The notes below the pieces were generated by a model that made no database searches, was not told the DNA's origin, and saw only the letters and a list, made by a program, of their open reading frames with translations. Positions 37,844-46,816 of a stretch of DNA of 64,000 nucleotides are shown here, piece after piece. The stretch's first letter is position 1; every line of letters starts with the position of its first letter. Source of the DNA: Paenibacillus sp. FSL H7-0331. GTDB lineage: Bacteria; Bacillota; Bacilli; Paenibacillales; NBRC-103111. The stretch lies in the NCBI RefSeq assembly GCF_001956045.1, contig NZ_MRTH01000019.1:1-64000 (forward strand). Reading direction: 5' to 3'. The position numbers and the translations under genes were made by a program.

Positions 37844-38288
37844 GCTCATTTGATTCTTCAACAGCTGGAATGAAAGGTTTATGGTCGACAGGTGAAGACA
37901 TGACAATCAAAATCGTGTACGTGCCATATTTATTGCAGTCATTGCCAAACTGTTCAAGAGAGCGAATGGAGTCGGTCATCACTTTTAATAAATAATTGTG
38001 TTCCCCACTTATCCGGTGACACTCTGCGACATGGGGAGACGTGCGGACAAATTCGAGAAATGAATCACACTCTCTAGTCTGAAACAGGAAATAAGCAGCT
38101 GCTTGTTTCCCCGTTTTCTCGGGAGAAATGATGGTGCGGTATTCCTCAATAATTCCTTTTTCCTCCATGCGTCGCACTCTTTCTGTTACCGCAGGTTGGG
38201 ATAGATTAACATATTTACCCAGTTCTGTCATCGAAATTCTTGCTTGATTTTGAAGATGGAAAAGGATTTGTTTATCAACTTGATCCAC
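37821..38288 (-). CDS. Lrp/AsnC-family regulator
   Basis: A 155-aa regulator with an N-terminal AsnC helix-turn-helix (QVDKQILFHLQNQARISMTELGKYVNLSQPAVTERVRRMEEKG-type, residues about 3-50) and a C-terminal RAM ligand-binding domain (about 60-140). The GTG start at 38288 has GGAGG 8 bases upstream; the ATG 23 codons earlier has no ribosome site. It is convergent with and overlaps the MFS gene, which suggests some antisense coupling. Targets are unknown. Confidence 0.88.
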   Translation of the reverse strand: MDQVDKQILFHLQNQARISMTELGKYVNLSQPAVTERVRRMEEKGIIEEYRTIISPEKTGKQAAAYFLFQTRECDSFLEFVRTSPHVAECHRISGEHNYLLKVMTDSIRSLEQFGNDCNKYGTYTILIVMSSPVDHKPFIPAVEESNELNHASLK

Positions 38289-38559
38289 TTGGATGTCCTC
38301 CTTTAATTTTAAGGTCAATTTAACAAAATATATCGTATTCCTTTGTATCATTGCCATAGTAAACTGGTTATAGGGTATTAAATGAACGGTTTGGTTAATA
38401 TATTAAACTATATTCGGTAAATTAATCAATACTTTGTAAAATAACCAACTCCCTCGATCAAAATAGCGATAGCCAGTGTGAACCTTGTGGCTAAGTACGA
38501 CATCCTTTGCGGCGGCTCGAAAATCGCGTTTATAATAATTTGCTTTTCATATTCATACC
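38289..38559. other. AT-rich gap before a lone terminator
   Basis: No coding frame is supported between the Lrp start and the terminator at 38562. The presence of a plus-strand terminator with no gene in front of it leaves room for a small RNA or a leader, but no promoter is clear. Confidence 0.3.
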
Positions 38560-38561
38560 AT

Positions 38562-38584
38562 AACGGCAGAGATGCCGTTTTTTT
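38562..38584 (+). terminator. Lone terminator upstream of padR
   Basis: AACGGCA and TGCCGTT flank a GAGA tetraloop, followed by a run of T (38578-38584). No plus-strand gene precedes it within 700 bases apart from the MFS gene at 36629. Confidence 0.75.
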
Positions 38585-38604
38585 AATAAAAAAACAGTAG
38601 ATAA

Positions 38605-38646
38605 ATATATCGATACGACATATAATATATATCGATACGACATATA
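38605..38646 (+). promoter_or_regulatory. Tandem operators around the padR -10 box
   Basis: A 20-base element with core ATCGATACGACAT occurs twice, at 38605-38624 and 38627-38646, in the same orientation and 22 bases apart (about two helical turns). TATAAT at 38621-38626 lies at the junction. Autorepression of the PadR gene and the following exporter is the natural reading. Confidence 0.6.
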
Positions 38647-38667
38647 TAGGAACGTGGTGATTCGGGC

Positions 38668-39222
38668 TTGTACGAATTGTTTGTCTTAGGAGAATTGATG
38701 ACGGGTGAGAAGCATGGTTATATGCTGCAGGATGTTCTTAAAAATGCGGTCGGGCTTGGTCGGAAGATCAGTTCGGGGACTTTGTATCCACTGCTCTCTC
38801 GCATGACGGAAAGCGGATGGATCAATTTGCGGGTCGAAGAGGAAACGAAGGGAGGACGAACGAGAAAAATATATGAGATTACCGAAGCAGGGCGTGATCG
38901 TTTTCAGCTGTTGATAGCGGAGCCGCTTGATTTCATCCTGGATGCGGAAACGCAAAATACATTCCGGTTCAAGATGGTGTACTTTCAATATGTGGACAAA
39001 GAAGTGCGCCTGGCTTGTCTGAAACAGTATCTGCTTATTCTCGAGAGGAGCGTAATACATGTATTACAATTCGAGTCGCGTCTGTTAATGCAAAAGCCGG
39101 AACCTGAGAAGCAGCGCGTCCAGCTGCTGCGGGTATTCGATCATCGCAAGCGTCTGGGCGAGGTTGAAATCGAGTGGATAAAGGAAGAAATCGAACGAGT
39201 CCGAACACAGCAAGACGAATGA
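38668..39222 (+). CDS. PadR-family regulator
   Basis: A 184-aa regulator. The winged helix of PadR covers about residues 1-80 (LYELFVLGELMTGEKHGYML, ISSGTLYPLLSRMTESGWI, GGRTRKIYEITEAGR), followed by a long helical C-terminal dimerisation domain. The TTG start has GGTGA about 8 bases upstream. The MFS exporter begins 35 bases later, so the pair forms a typical PadR-controlled efflux unit induced by a small toxic compound. Confidence 0.88.
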   Translation: MYELFVLGELMTGEKHGYMLQDVLKNAVGLGRKISSGTLYPLLSRMTESGWINLRVEEETKGGRTRKIYEITEAGRDRFQLLIAEPLDFILDAETQNTFRFKMVYFQYVDKEVRLACLKQYLLILERSVIHVLQFESRLLMQKPEPEKQRVQLLRVFDHRKRLGEVEIEWIKEEIERVRTQQDE

Positions 39223-39257
39223 TCGGACATGAAGGCATTTGTCAAAAGGAGGATCGT

Positions 39258-40409
39258 ATGGAACGAATATGGACGAAATCTTTTATCCAGATGACGTTGG
39301 GGATGCTGATCTTATTTACGGGTTTTTATTTGCTTTTGCCTACAATGCCGCTTTTTATTAAAGAAATGGGTGGCAATGAATCGCAGGTCGGACTTGCGGT
39401 AGGGGTATTTACTTTAACGGCGGTTGTCTTTCGTCCGATTGTCGGGGGATTGCTGGATCGTTACGGCAGAAGACCGTTCATGATCTGGGGACTGCTATTC
39501 TTTATCCTTTCGATGTATCTTTACGATTGGGTAGGCACAATGGCGATTTTACTTGCTCTACGCGTGCTTCATGGTGCCAGTTGGGCTTTATCGACGACGG
39601 CAGTCAGCACTGCAATCACGGACATTATCCCGGCTTCGCGCCGTGGGGAGGGCATGGGTTGGTTCGGCATGGCGATGACGGTCGCTATGGCGATAGGTCC
39701 GATGCTGGGAATATGGGTGCTGGAGAACAGCTCGTTTCATGGCTTGTTTTTACTCGCAACAGGCCTATCTGCTGCAGCATTATTACTCGTTTTTTCAACC
39801 CGCATTCCTTTTAGCCCCCAAACGACCGATAGGAAGATCGTATTATTCGAGAGATCCGTACTGCCCGTTACGGCAGTGCTCTTCTTCGTAGCTGTCGCAT
39901 ACGGCGGGATCACGACTTTTTTACCGTTATTCGGGGATTCGATTCAGGTAAACTCTGGAACATTCTTTTTGGTATATGCTGTATCGCTAACGCTGGCAAG
40001 GCCGGTTGCAGGCAGACTTTCCGATCGATTCGGCGAAGCCTATGTGATATTGCCGGCCCTGATTGTTACAGCATTGTCGTTGGTGGTACTGAGCTTCTCA
40101 AACGGACTGATCGGTGTTATTGTCGCTGCCGTTCTTTACGGGATCGGTTTCGGTTCCGCGCAGCCAGCTCTTCAAGCGGCTAATCTAACGCTAGCTCCTC
40201 CAGATAAAAGGGGTGTCGCCAGTGCTTCTTTTATGACCGCGTTTGATCTCGGCATTGGACTCGGTTCGATCATTCTCGGTTGGGTTGCCCAATATACCGG
40301 GTACAAGGTTGTGTTCATCGTTTGTGCGGTATCAGTATTCGTATCCGCAGGGGTTTTCATGCTATTTGTTAATCGACGTTTGTCTGAGAAACGAACTCAT
40401 ACGGGTTAA
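39258..40409 (+). CDS. MFS transporter under PadR control
   Basis: A 383-aa major-facilitator exporter with twelve predicted helices. The N-terminal half has LLDRYGRRPFMIWG (loop 2-3 motif) and the C-terminal half repeats it as GRLSDRFGEAYVI. ATG 39258 follows GGAGG at about 6 bases; the longer frame overlaps padR and has no ribosome site. It is probably coexpressed with padR. The substrate is not evident. Confidence 0.88.
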   Translation: MERIWTKSFIQMTLGMLILFTGFYLLLPTMPLFIKEMGGNESQVGLAVGVFTLTAVVFRPIVGGLLDRYGRRPFMIWGLLFFILSMYLYDWVGTMAILLALRVLHGASWALSTTAVSTAITDIIPASRRGEGMGWFGMAMTVAMAIGPMLGIWVLENSSFHGLFLLATGLSAAALLLVFSTRIPFSPQTTDRKIVLFERSVLPVTAVLFFVAVAYGGITTFLPLFGDSIQVNSGTFFLVYAVSLTLARPVAGRLSDRFGEAYVILPALIVTALSLVVLSFSNGLIGVIVAAVLYGIGFGSAQPALQAANLTLAPPDKRGVASASFMTAFDLGIGLGSIILGWVAQYTGYKVVFIVCAVSVFVSAGVFMLFVNRRLSEKRTHTG

Positions 40410-40449
40410 AGGAGAGAGCTTGCAAGGCATGCAAGGACCTGCAGCAAAA

Positions 40450-40497
40450 CCCAGTCTTAACACTTTATTTTCGTGTTTTGGCTGGGCTTTTGTTTAT
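40450..40497 (+). terminator. Terminator after the PadR-MFS unit
   Basis: CCCAG/CTGGG outer and AACAC/GTGTT inner pairs form an interrupted stem, followed by CTTTTGTTT. It lies about 40 bases after the MFS stop. Confidence 0.6.
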
Positions 40498-40688
40498 TAG
40501 AAAATCAGAATCCAATCCGGCGCAAGCAGCGGAAACAGAAGTGAAAAGGAAAATTTTCATTTACCTATTGAAAATCTCACAATACCGAGTATAATACTTG
40601 GTATAAGAAAAAAAGCTTACTCAGGTGATCGATCTATTTTATTTAAACTTTGTAGTGGTTGAATCAAAAGACCTTTGATATAATGGAT

Positions 40689-40704
40689 ATGAAAAGCTTT
40701 TCAT
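40689..40704 (+). promoter_or_regulatory. LacI-type operator upstream of its own gene
   Basis: A perfect 16-base palindrome containing TGAAAAGCTTTTCA ends 22 bases before the LacI-family start codon. The same 14-base core occurs upstream of the binding-protein gene at 41796-41809. The centre is GC rather than the usual CG of CcpA sites, so it is not a typical cre. Confidence 0.65.
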
Positions 40705-40726
40705 TACAAATATAAGGTGAAATTAA

Positions 40727-41743
40727 ATGAAATCAACCATTAAAGATGTAGCCCGAATGGCCAATGTCTCAATCAGTACCGTTTCAAGAGTTTTGAATAA
40801 TCCGAATATTGTTGTTAAAGATAAGCGCGATAAGGTATTACAGGCGGTCCAGGAGCTGAATTATTCGCCTAATGCTTTGGCCATAGGCCTGATTCACAAA
40901 CGAACGAAAACGTTGGGCGTCCTGATACCAGATATATCCAACTTGTTTTATGCGGAAGTGATCAAGGGTATGGAAGATGCAGCTCATGAAAGCGGCAATA
41001 ACCTGATCATATGCAATACGGATAATAATGAAGAGCGAAGGCTGTCCAGTCTGAAAGTGTTAAGCGAAAAGCAGATCGACGGCATCGTGTTCACCAGTGA
41101 ACCTGTATTTCCGGATAGCTATGAAGTATTCAAACGCTTAAATATCCCTATCGTTCTTGCTGCTACCCACAGTCTGGAGTATGATATTCCATCAGTCAAG
41201 GTCGATGACGAGCAAGCAGCCTATGATGCGACTGATTATTTGATCAAGAAGGGTCATACAAAGATTGGAATGATCAGTGGTTCAATGCTTGATCCGATAT
41301 CCGGTTTGCCAAGAATTCAAGGTTTTCTGCGTGCTCATAGAGCACATAACATCGAACTTGTACCGGAGAATCGCATTGAATATGGCAAATACCTTTTTGA
41401 AGACAGCTACAAGGCAATGAAAGCATTACATACGAAGTTCCCAGAGATGACGGCTGTATTTGCAACTAGTGATGAAAGAGCACTTGCGGCGATTTCCTAT
41501 CTGCATGAACACAAGGTGAAGATACCGGATGAAGTTTCAGTAATCGGCTTTGACAACACGCGGATGGCAGGAATGTGTTACCCAAAGCTGACAACAGTCG
41601 CTCAGCCTCTGTATGAGATGGGGTCGCAGGCAATTAAAATGTTGGACAGTTTAATAAATGGCGTTGCGTTGGATGAAATGAGGTCCTATATGAACCACTG
41701 GATCGTGGAACGGGATTCGGTTAAACAATTAAATCATGTGTAG
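40727..41743 (+). CDS. LacI-family repressor of the sulfatase-importer locus
   Basis: A 338-aa LacI/PurR regulator with the N-terminal helix-turn-helix and hinge helix (TIKDVARMANVSISTVSRVLNN, SPNALAIGL) and a sugar-binding domain (about 60-330) ending VIGFDNTRMAGMCYPKLTTVAQP. AAGGTG lies 6-7 bases before the ATG. Matching palindromes upstream of this gene and of the importer genes suggest it represses both itself and the transport-sulfatase operon until a sulfated or derived sugar binds. Confidence 0.92.
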   Translation: MKSTIKDVARMANVSISTVSRVLNNPNIVVKDKRDKVLQAVQELNYSPNALAIGLIHKRTKTLGVLIPDISNLFYAEVIKGMEDAAHESGNNLIICNTDNNEERRLSSLKVLSEKQIDGIVFTSEPVFPDSYEVFKRLNIPIVLAATHSLEYDIPSVKVDDEQAAYDATDYLIKKGHTKIGMISGSMLDPISGLPRIQGFLRAHRAHNIELVPENRIEYGKYLFEDSYKAMKALHTKFPEMTAVFATSDERALAAISYLHEHKVKIPDEVSVIGFDNTRMAGMCYPKLTTVAQPLYEMGSQAIKMLDSLINGVALDEMRSYMNHWIVERDSVKQLNHV

Positions 41744-41790
41744 CAATTGAGGATGGAGGCTGGAAAGGGGTTCTGATGAAGAGCCTTGCA

Positions 41791-41826
41791 TTTTCTGAAA
41801 AGCTTTTCAGAAAAGCTTTCATTCTT
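41791..41826 (+). promoter_or_regulatory. Operator of the importer-sulfatase operon
   Basis: A perfect 24-base palindrome at 41791-41814 has the core TGAAAAGCTTTTCA and TTTTC/GAAAA extensions. A second, overlapping element (GAAAAGCTTTC) follows at 41810-41820. The site lies about 60 bases before the binding-protein gene and matches the one before the LacI gene. Confidence 0.65.
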
Positions 41827-41872
41827 TTTTATAAAAAATGAAAACAAAACTAATTTGGAGGTCTGAAAACAA

Positions 41873-43186
41873 ATGATGAACAAATTATTGAACACAGCAT
41901 TAATTTTATCCATTTCTGCGGGGCTTGCTGCCTGCGGCGGAGAAGCTCCTTCCAAACAAGCTGCTCCTCAAGACAGCAGCCCAACCAAAGAAACCAAACC
42001 ATCGGCAGAAAAGGTGAAAATTGTATTCGGACAAGGTGCAGATCAAACTGAGGGAACGAAAAAGCTAGTTGCCGCGTTCCAGGCAAAGTTTCCTAATATT
42101 GAAGTGGAATTGCGCGACTTCCCGAATGACTCTTCGCAAACACATGATCAGCTCGTAACGATTTTGGGTGGCAAATCGGCGGAGGTGGATGTTATCAATC
42201 TGGACGTGGTATGGCCAGCGGAGTTCGCACAAGCCGGATTTATCCTTCCACTTGACCGGTTGATTAAAGATGATAATGTGAATCTTAGCAAATACCTTAA
42301 AGCAGGAGTCGAATCCGGATATTTCAACGGTCAGCAATGGGCGCTTCCACGTTATAATAACTCAGGGCTGTTGTACTACCGGAAAGATTTGGTGAAAGAC
42401 GTACCAAAAACCTGGGATGATCTGATCAAGCAGGCAGAGCAGTTGAAGGGCCAAGGTGGTACTCAGTACGGTTTTGTTACGCAAGCGAAGCAGTATGAGG
42501 GATTATCGGTCAGTTTTACAGAGCTGGTTAGTGCTTACGGTGGCAAAATTATCGATGATAAAGGCAATGTAACCGTGAACAGCCCAGAATCGCTTAAGGG
42601 ATTAAAGCAGCTGGTGAAAATCGCCAAGTCTCCTGCAGTACCGTCGAATCTGAACACCTTTACGGAAAAAGAAACCTTGACTGCATTCATGGAAGGAAGT
42701 GCTGTGTTCGCCCGCCATTGGCCGGCTTTATACGCACAAGCAAATGATCCGAAAGTATCCAAGGTAGCTGGCAATGTTGGCATCGCTCCACTTCCTTCAG
42801 GAGATGCGCGTTCAGCGGCTGCACTGGGAGGTTGGCTTGCAGCAATTAACAAATACTCCAAGCATCCGAAGGAGTCATGGGAGTTCCTCAAATTCATGGT
42901 CAGCGCTGAGGGGGAGAAGATAATCGCAATCAACAGCACACAAACGCCTACCTATCTTCCACTGTTTGACGATGCTGAAGTGCAGAAAGCAAGCCCATTG
43001 TTTGCGAATCGTGATTTTGTTAACGGTCTGAGCAGCGCGATTCCAAGGACAATTACACCGCAATATGCAAAAATCTCCGGCATTATCCAAGTGGAAGTGT
43101 CTAAAGCGATTGCAGGCGAGCAAACACCGGAACAGACTTTAACTAACCTGGAAACACAAATCAAGCAGGCAGTTGCTGCGAAGTAA
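41873..43186 (+). CDS. Sugar-binding lipoprotein (MalE-like)
   Basis: A 437-aa extracellular solute-binding protein of ABC family 1. The lipobox is LAAC (Cys at about 22). WPAEFAQAGFILPLD, LYYRKDLVKDVPKTWDDL and ALGGWLAAINKYSKHP are family landmarks. GGAGG lies 11 bases before the first of two ATGs. It begins an operon of binding protein, two permeases and a sulfatase, so its ligand is probably a sulfated saccharide. Confidence 0.92.
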   Translation: MMNKLLNTALILSISAGLAACGGEAPSKQAAPQDSSPTKETKPSAEKVKIVFGQGADQTEGTKKLVAAFQAKFPNIEVELRDFPNDSSQTHDQLVTILGGKSAEVDVINLDVVWPAEFAQAGFILPLDRLIKDDNVNLSKYLKAGVESGYFNGQQWALPRYNNSGLLYYRKDLVKDVPKTWDDLIKQAEQLKGQGGTQYGFVTQAKQYEGLSVSFTELVSAYGGKIIDDKGNVTVNSPESLKGLKQLVKIAKSPAVPSNLNTFTEKETLTAFMEGSAVFARHWPALYAQANDPKVSKVAGNVGIAPLPSGDARSAAALGGWLAAINKYSKHPKESWEFLKFMVSAEGEKIIAINSTQTPTYLPLFDDAEVQKASPLFANRDFVNGLSSAIPRTITPQYAKISGIIQVEVSKAIAGEQTPEQTLTNLETQIKQAVAAK

Positions 43187-43284
43187 GATAAAGAGGCGAA
43201 ATAACAATAGAATGGAGGGTCATACAGCAGGATGACTCTTCATTTTTTCCTGTTACGATACGGCTAAAGGCAGGTGACCCCGAA

Positions 43285-44586
43285 ATGTTCAAACGAATCG
43301 GTTTAACAAAAGAAAGCAGGACGGCCTATGTATTGATTTTGCCCGCAGTGCTTTTAATTTGTGCTATTGCCATTTGGCCGGTTATGCGTTCCTTCTGGAT
43401 CAGCTTATATGATATTCGTCTAAACGATCCGACTAAGAGCGAGATTCATACCATGTATGCGTTGGATATGGAGAAATACGCAGAAACGTTACCTATATTA
43501 TTAAAAACATTGGAGACCGAGGTGGGTGCAGGTGGCACAGCGGGTACCGAATTAGAGCCGTTAAGATTGAAAACGGAACAAATCCGCAAGGAATTGGAGA
43601 CAGACCCGGCGATAAAAGACAGGTATGAGCAGATTGATCGGCTATTATATGATTTTAAACCGGTACCTGCGCAGCTGAAATACATGAAACTTGATAATGA
43701 CAAGGCAGCAAGCGTGAAATCTGAGCTTAGTGTCATTCACAGCAGCTTGGTGCAGTTGAAAGAAAAAGGAATGATGAAACGGCCTGACGATGCGATCGGA
43801 TTAACGAACGCACTCCAAGGAACCTTTATCGAACCGAACTTTGTCGGCTTGGGCCATTATAAAAAATTTCTGACGGATAGTCGTCTATGGCAATCTATCG
43901 GTAATACATCCTTGTTCACGGTTTATGCCGTTTCGATGGAAATGCTGTTTGGCCTGCTGATAGCACTCCTGATCAATCGTTCTTTCCGGGGACGCGGTCT
44001 TGTGCGAGCGGCGGTTCTGATCCCTTGGGCTACACCAACTGCCATTTCGGCTATGATCTGGCACTTTCTCTACGATGGTCAGAACGGTATTGTGGCAAAG
44101 CTGTTTGCTGAAGCGGGCTTTATACCGCAAATGAGTACACTGCTGTCTACCAAGTCTGGAGCTATGTTCTCTATTGTTCTGGCGGATATGTGGAAGACGT
44201 CCCCCTTTGTCGCTTTACTGCTGCTGGCGGGACTTCAAACCATATCCGGCTCCTTGTATGAGGCGGCCCAAGTTGATGGAGCGGATCGGTGGAAACAGTT
44301 CATTCATATTACGCTGCCCTCTTTAAAAACCACGATCCTCGTTGCGGTCATGTTCCGTACACTGGATGCCTTCCGTGTATTTGACCTGATTTATGTGCTT
44401 ACAGGTGGCGGGCCGGCCAATTCGACAGAATCGATATCCATCTACGCTTACAAAACGATGTTTTCCGAGCTTAACTTTGGCGCAGGCTCAGCATTGTCTG
44501 TTATCGTGTTTCTATGTATCGCCATCATATGTATGATCTATGTAAAAATATTAGGCGCCGATGCAGTCAGCAAACGCGGGAGTTAG
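43285..44586 (+). CDS. MalF-like permease with large extracytoplasmic insert
   Basis: A 433-aa ABC permease. TM1 (about residues 13-33) is followed by roughly 150 hydrophilic residues rich in Lys, Glu and Leu (about 40-190) before the transmembrane domain resumes. The EAA motif LYEAAQVDGADRWKQFIHITLPSL lies at about 325. Typical Gram-positive MalF-like permeases are about 300 aa, so the insert is an extra P2-like loop that may contact the binding lipoprotein. It partners the next gene. Confidence 0.9.
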   Translation: MFKRIGLTKESRTAYVLILPAVLLICAIAIWPVMRSFWISLYDIRLNDPTKSEIHTMYALDMEKYAETLPILLKTLETEVGAGGTAGTELEPLRLKTEQIRKELETDPAIKDRYEQIDRLLYDFKPVPAQLKYMKLDNDKAASVKSELSVIHSSLVQLKEKGMMKRPDDAIGLTNALQGTFIEPNFVGLGHYKKFLTDSRLWQSIGNTSLFTVYAVSMEMLFGLLIALLINRSFRGRGLVRAAVLIPWATPTAISAMIWHFLYDGQNGIVAKLFAEAGFIPQMSTLLSTKSGAMFSIVLADMWKTSPFVALLLLAGLQTISGSLYEAAQVDGADRWKQFIHITLPSLKTTILVAVMFRTLDAFRVFDLIYVLTGGGPANSTESISIYAYKTMFSELNFGAGSALSVIVFLCIAIICMIYVKILGADAVSKRGS

Positions 44587-44598
44587 GAGGTATGCGCA

Positions 44599-45426
44599 AT
44601 GGTTAAAAAAGCAGGCTTTCTTTTCTATTTAGGTGTCACGGTTTTTGTGGGGGCGGCCATGTTTCCTTTCATGTGGATTTTCCTGGCTTCCATTAAGCAA
44701 ACTGCGTATCTGTATGGAACGTATGCTTTTGATATATTCGTCCCTGGTTATACATTGGATAACTATGTTCGCGTATTCGTTAATCATCCGTTTGGCCGTT
44801 ATTTGCTCAACAGCTTTTCGATAGCAGGCCTGACCATGATTTACAGTCTGATCGTCGCGTCCTTTGCGGCATATGCGATTGCCCGGCTTCACTTTTGGGG
44901 AAAATCTGTCTTTTTGGGCGTACTGCTTGCTGTTTCGATGTTTCCGCAAATTGCCACGATTTCTCCGATTTTTTTGTTTATGCAGGCTACAGGTCTGCGA
45001 AATACTTATTTGGGACTTATAATCCCTTATACGACGTTCGCGCTGCCGTTATCCATTTGGTATATGACAACCTTTTTTCAAAAAATACCGTTCGAGCTTG
45101 AGGAAGCGGCCAAGGTCGATGGGGCCTCGATTATGCAAACCTTTTGGAAAATCCTGCTTCCTCTCGCAGCACCGGGACTGTTTACGACTGCGATTATTGT
45201 GTTTGTTGACGCCTGGCATGAATTTCTCTTCGCTTTAACGATCAATTCCAAACAAGACATGATGACAGTACCTGTAGGTATTGCGATGTTCCAGGGAGAA
45301 TTTACTTTTCCATGGGGCGAGATTTCGGCAGCGGCCATAACGGTAACGATACCAATCGTCATTCTGGTGCTTATATTCCAAAGACATATTATTTCAGGCT
45401 TAACCTCCGGTGCAGTGAAAGAATAA
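44599..45426 (+). CDS. MalG-like sugar ABC permease
   Basis: A 275-aa permease with six predicted helices and EAA motif ELEEAAKVDGASIMQTFWKILLPL at about residue 170. The ending HIISGLTSGAVKE is typical of MalG-type subunits. It begins 12 bases after the MalF-like gene, with GGAGG upstream. No ATPase is present, so a shared one is presumed. Confidence 0.92.
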   Translation: MVKKAGFLFYLGVTVFVGAAMFPFMWIFLASIKQTAYLYGTYAFDIFVPGYTLDNYVRVFVNHPFGRYLLNSFSIAGLTMIYSLIVASFAAYAIARLHFWGKSVFLGVLLAVSMFPQIATISPIFLFMQATGLRNTYLGLIIPYTTFALPLSIWYMTTFFQKIPFELEEAAKVDGASIMQTFWKILLPLAAPGLFTTAIIVFVDAWHEFLFALTINSKQDMMTVPVGIAMFQGEFTFPWGEISAAAITVTIPIVILVLIFQRHIISGLTSGAVKE

Positions 45427-45457
45427 AGCGCCGCAGCAGCCAAGAGGAGACAATACA

Positions 45458-46795
45458 ATGAAAAAACCTAACATTATATTCATGATATCACACGATACAG
45501 GTAGATATTTGGGCTGCTATGGCCGAACAGTAGAAACCCCATCGATTGATGCTTTGGCGGAAAAAGGGGTACGCTTCGATCGATATTTTTGCCCTGCTCC
45601 CCAGTGCAGTCCGAGTCGTGGAAGTATATTGACCGGATTGTATCCGCATAACCATGGGATGATCGGTTTGGCCCATTTGGGATTTTCAATGCATCCGGGT
45701 GTAGCGACCTTGCCTAAGGAGCTCGGCAAACAAGGCTACGAAACAGCATTGATTGGCTTCAGCCATGAAACGATAGACGAACCGGACAGCCGGTTAACCT
45801 CGTCCACCTCCAAGCTTGGTTATGACAAGGTACTACCGGTTCCTGGAGACAGGGGACCTCAAGTCGCTGACAGGGTCTTGGACTATTTACATGAAAAAGC
45901 TGAAGCCAAGGATGGAAAACCTTTTTTCGCGTCAGTGGGCTTTTTTGAAACACATCGGGATTTTGATGAATATGAAGCGGTCGCTGACCCGGTGGATAAA
46001 GTAGTGCCGCCATCTTACCTGCCGGATACACCTCAGGTTCGGGAGGATTTTGCGCTGCTGCACGGCTCCGCCAAAGTGCTGGATCAAAGCATAGGTCGCA
46101 TACTCCGTGGATTGGAAGAAAGCGGATTGAGCGATAACACGCTTGTAATTTATACGACTGATCACGGCATAGCCTTCCCGAGAGCAAAGGGGACGCTGAT
46201 GGATGCGGGCTTGGAAACGGCTTTAATTATGTATTATCCCGGACAGATAGCTGGGGGACTTGTAATGAATCAGCTGCTTTGTAATATAGATTTAATGCCC
46301 ACATTGCTTGAATTTGCGGGAGCGGAAATTCCTCAGGGGCTTGATGGAATCAGCTTTCTCGGTTTGTTTAAGCCGGACACCTATGCGAAGCCAAGAGACC
46401 ATTTTTTTTCCGAATTGACCTGGCATGATCAATACCATCCGATGAGGGGCGTTAGAACGGAAAGCTATAAATATATCCGCAACTTTGAAGACGGGCCTTC
46501 TGTGTATCTTCCTCTAGACATTCACCGCAGCCTTTCGGGGCAAGTCGTAAGGGAGGAATACTACAAGCCTAATGTGCCGGAGGAGCTGTACAGCTTGCGG
46601 GATGATCCTCTTGAAACTAACAATCTTGTCCACGTTCCGGAATACCAACAGGTATTGAAAGAGCTTCGAGATCAGGTGGATGTTTGGATGAAGACTACGG
46701 ATGATCCTCTCCTGAATGGAAGGGTGACGGGCCTTGCAGCACCGGAATGGCAGGAGCAATTGGATAATGGTTCCGCTTATGGAGCTAAAAGGTAG
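45458..46795 (+). CDS. Cytoplasmic sulfatase (formylglycine type)
   Basis: A 445-aa type I sulfatase related to N-sulfoglucosamine sulfohydrolases. The activation motif C-S-P-S-R has its Cys at residue 50 (converted to formylglycine), followed by GSILTGLYPHNHGMIGL. The N-terminal metal site reads ISHDTG, so one of the usual paired Asp residues is His. Late residues TDHG at about 230 complete the site. No signal peptide is present, so substrates are desulfated after import by the adjacent transporter. A formylglycine-generating or anSME enzyme is not in the window. A phosphonate monoester hydrolase is less likely. Confidence 0.88.
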   Translation: MKKPNIIFMISHDTGRYLGCYGRTVETPSIDALAEKGVRFDRYFCPAPQCSPSRGSILTGLYPHNHGMIGLAHLGFSMHPGVATLPKELGKQGYETALIGFSHETIDEPDSRLTSSTSKLGYDKVLPVPGDRGPQVADRVLDYLHEKAEAKDGKPFFASVGFFETHRDFDEYEAVADPVDKVVPPSYLPDTPQVREDFALLHGSAKVLDQSIGRILRGLEESGLSDNTLVIYTTDHGIAFPRAKGTLMDAGLETALIMYYPGQIAGGLVMNQLLCNIDLMPTLLEFAGAEIPQGLDGISFLGLFKPDTYAKPRDHFFSELTWHDQYHPMRGVRTESYKYIRNFEDGPSVYLPLDIHRSLSGQVVREEYYKPNVPEELYSLRDDPLETNNLVHVPEYQQVLKELRDQVDVWMKTTDDPLLNGRVTGLAAPEWQEQLDNGSAYGAKR

Positions 46796-46816
46796 CGGCG
46801 AGATCCTACTACAGAA

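Noticed and set aside
40689..40704. Catabolite-responsive element (cre)
   Set aside because: The palindrome is perfect, but its centre is GC where cre requires CG, and it is shared with the local LacI target, so a local operator is more likely.
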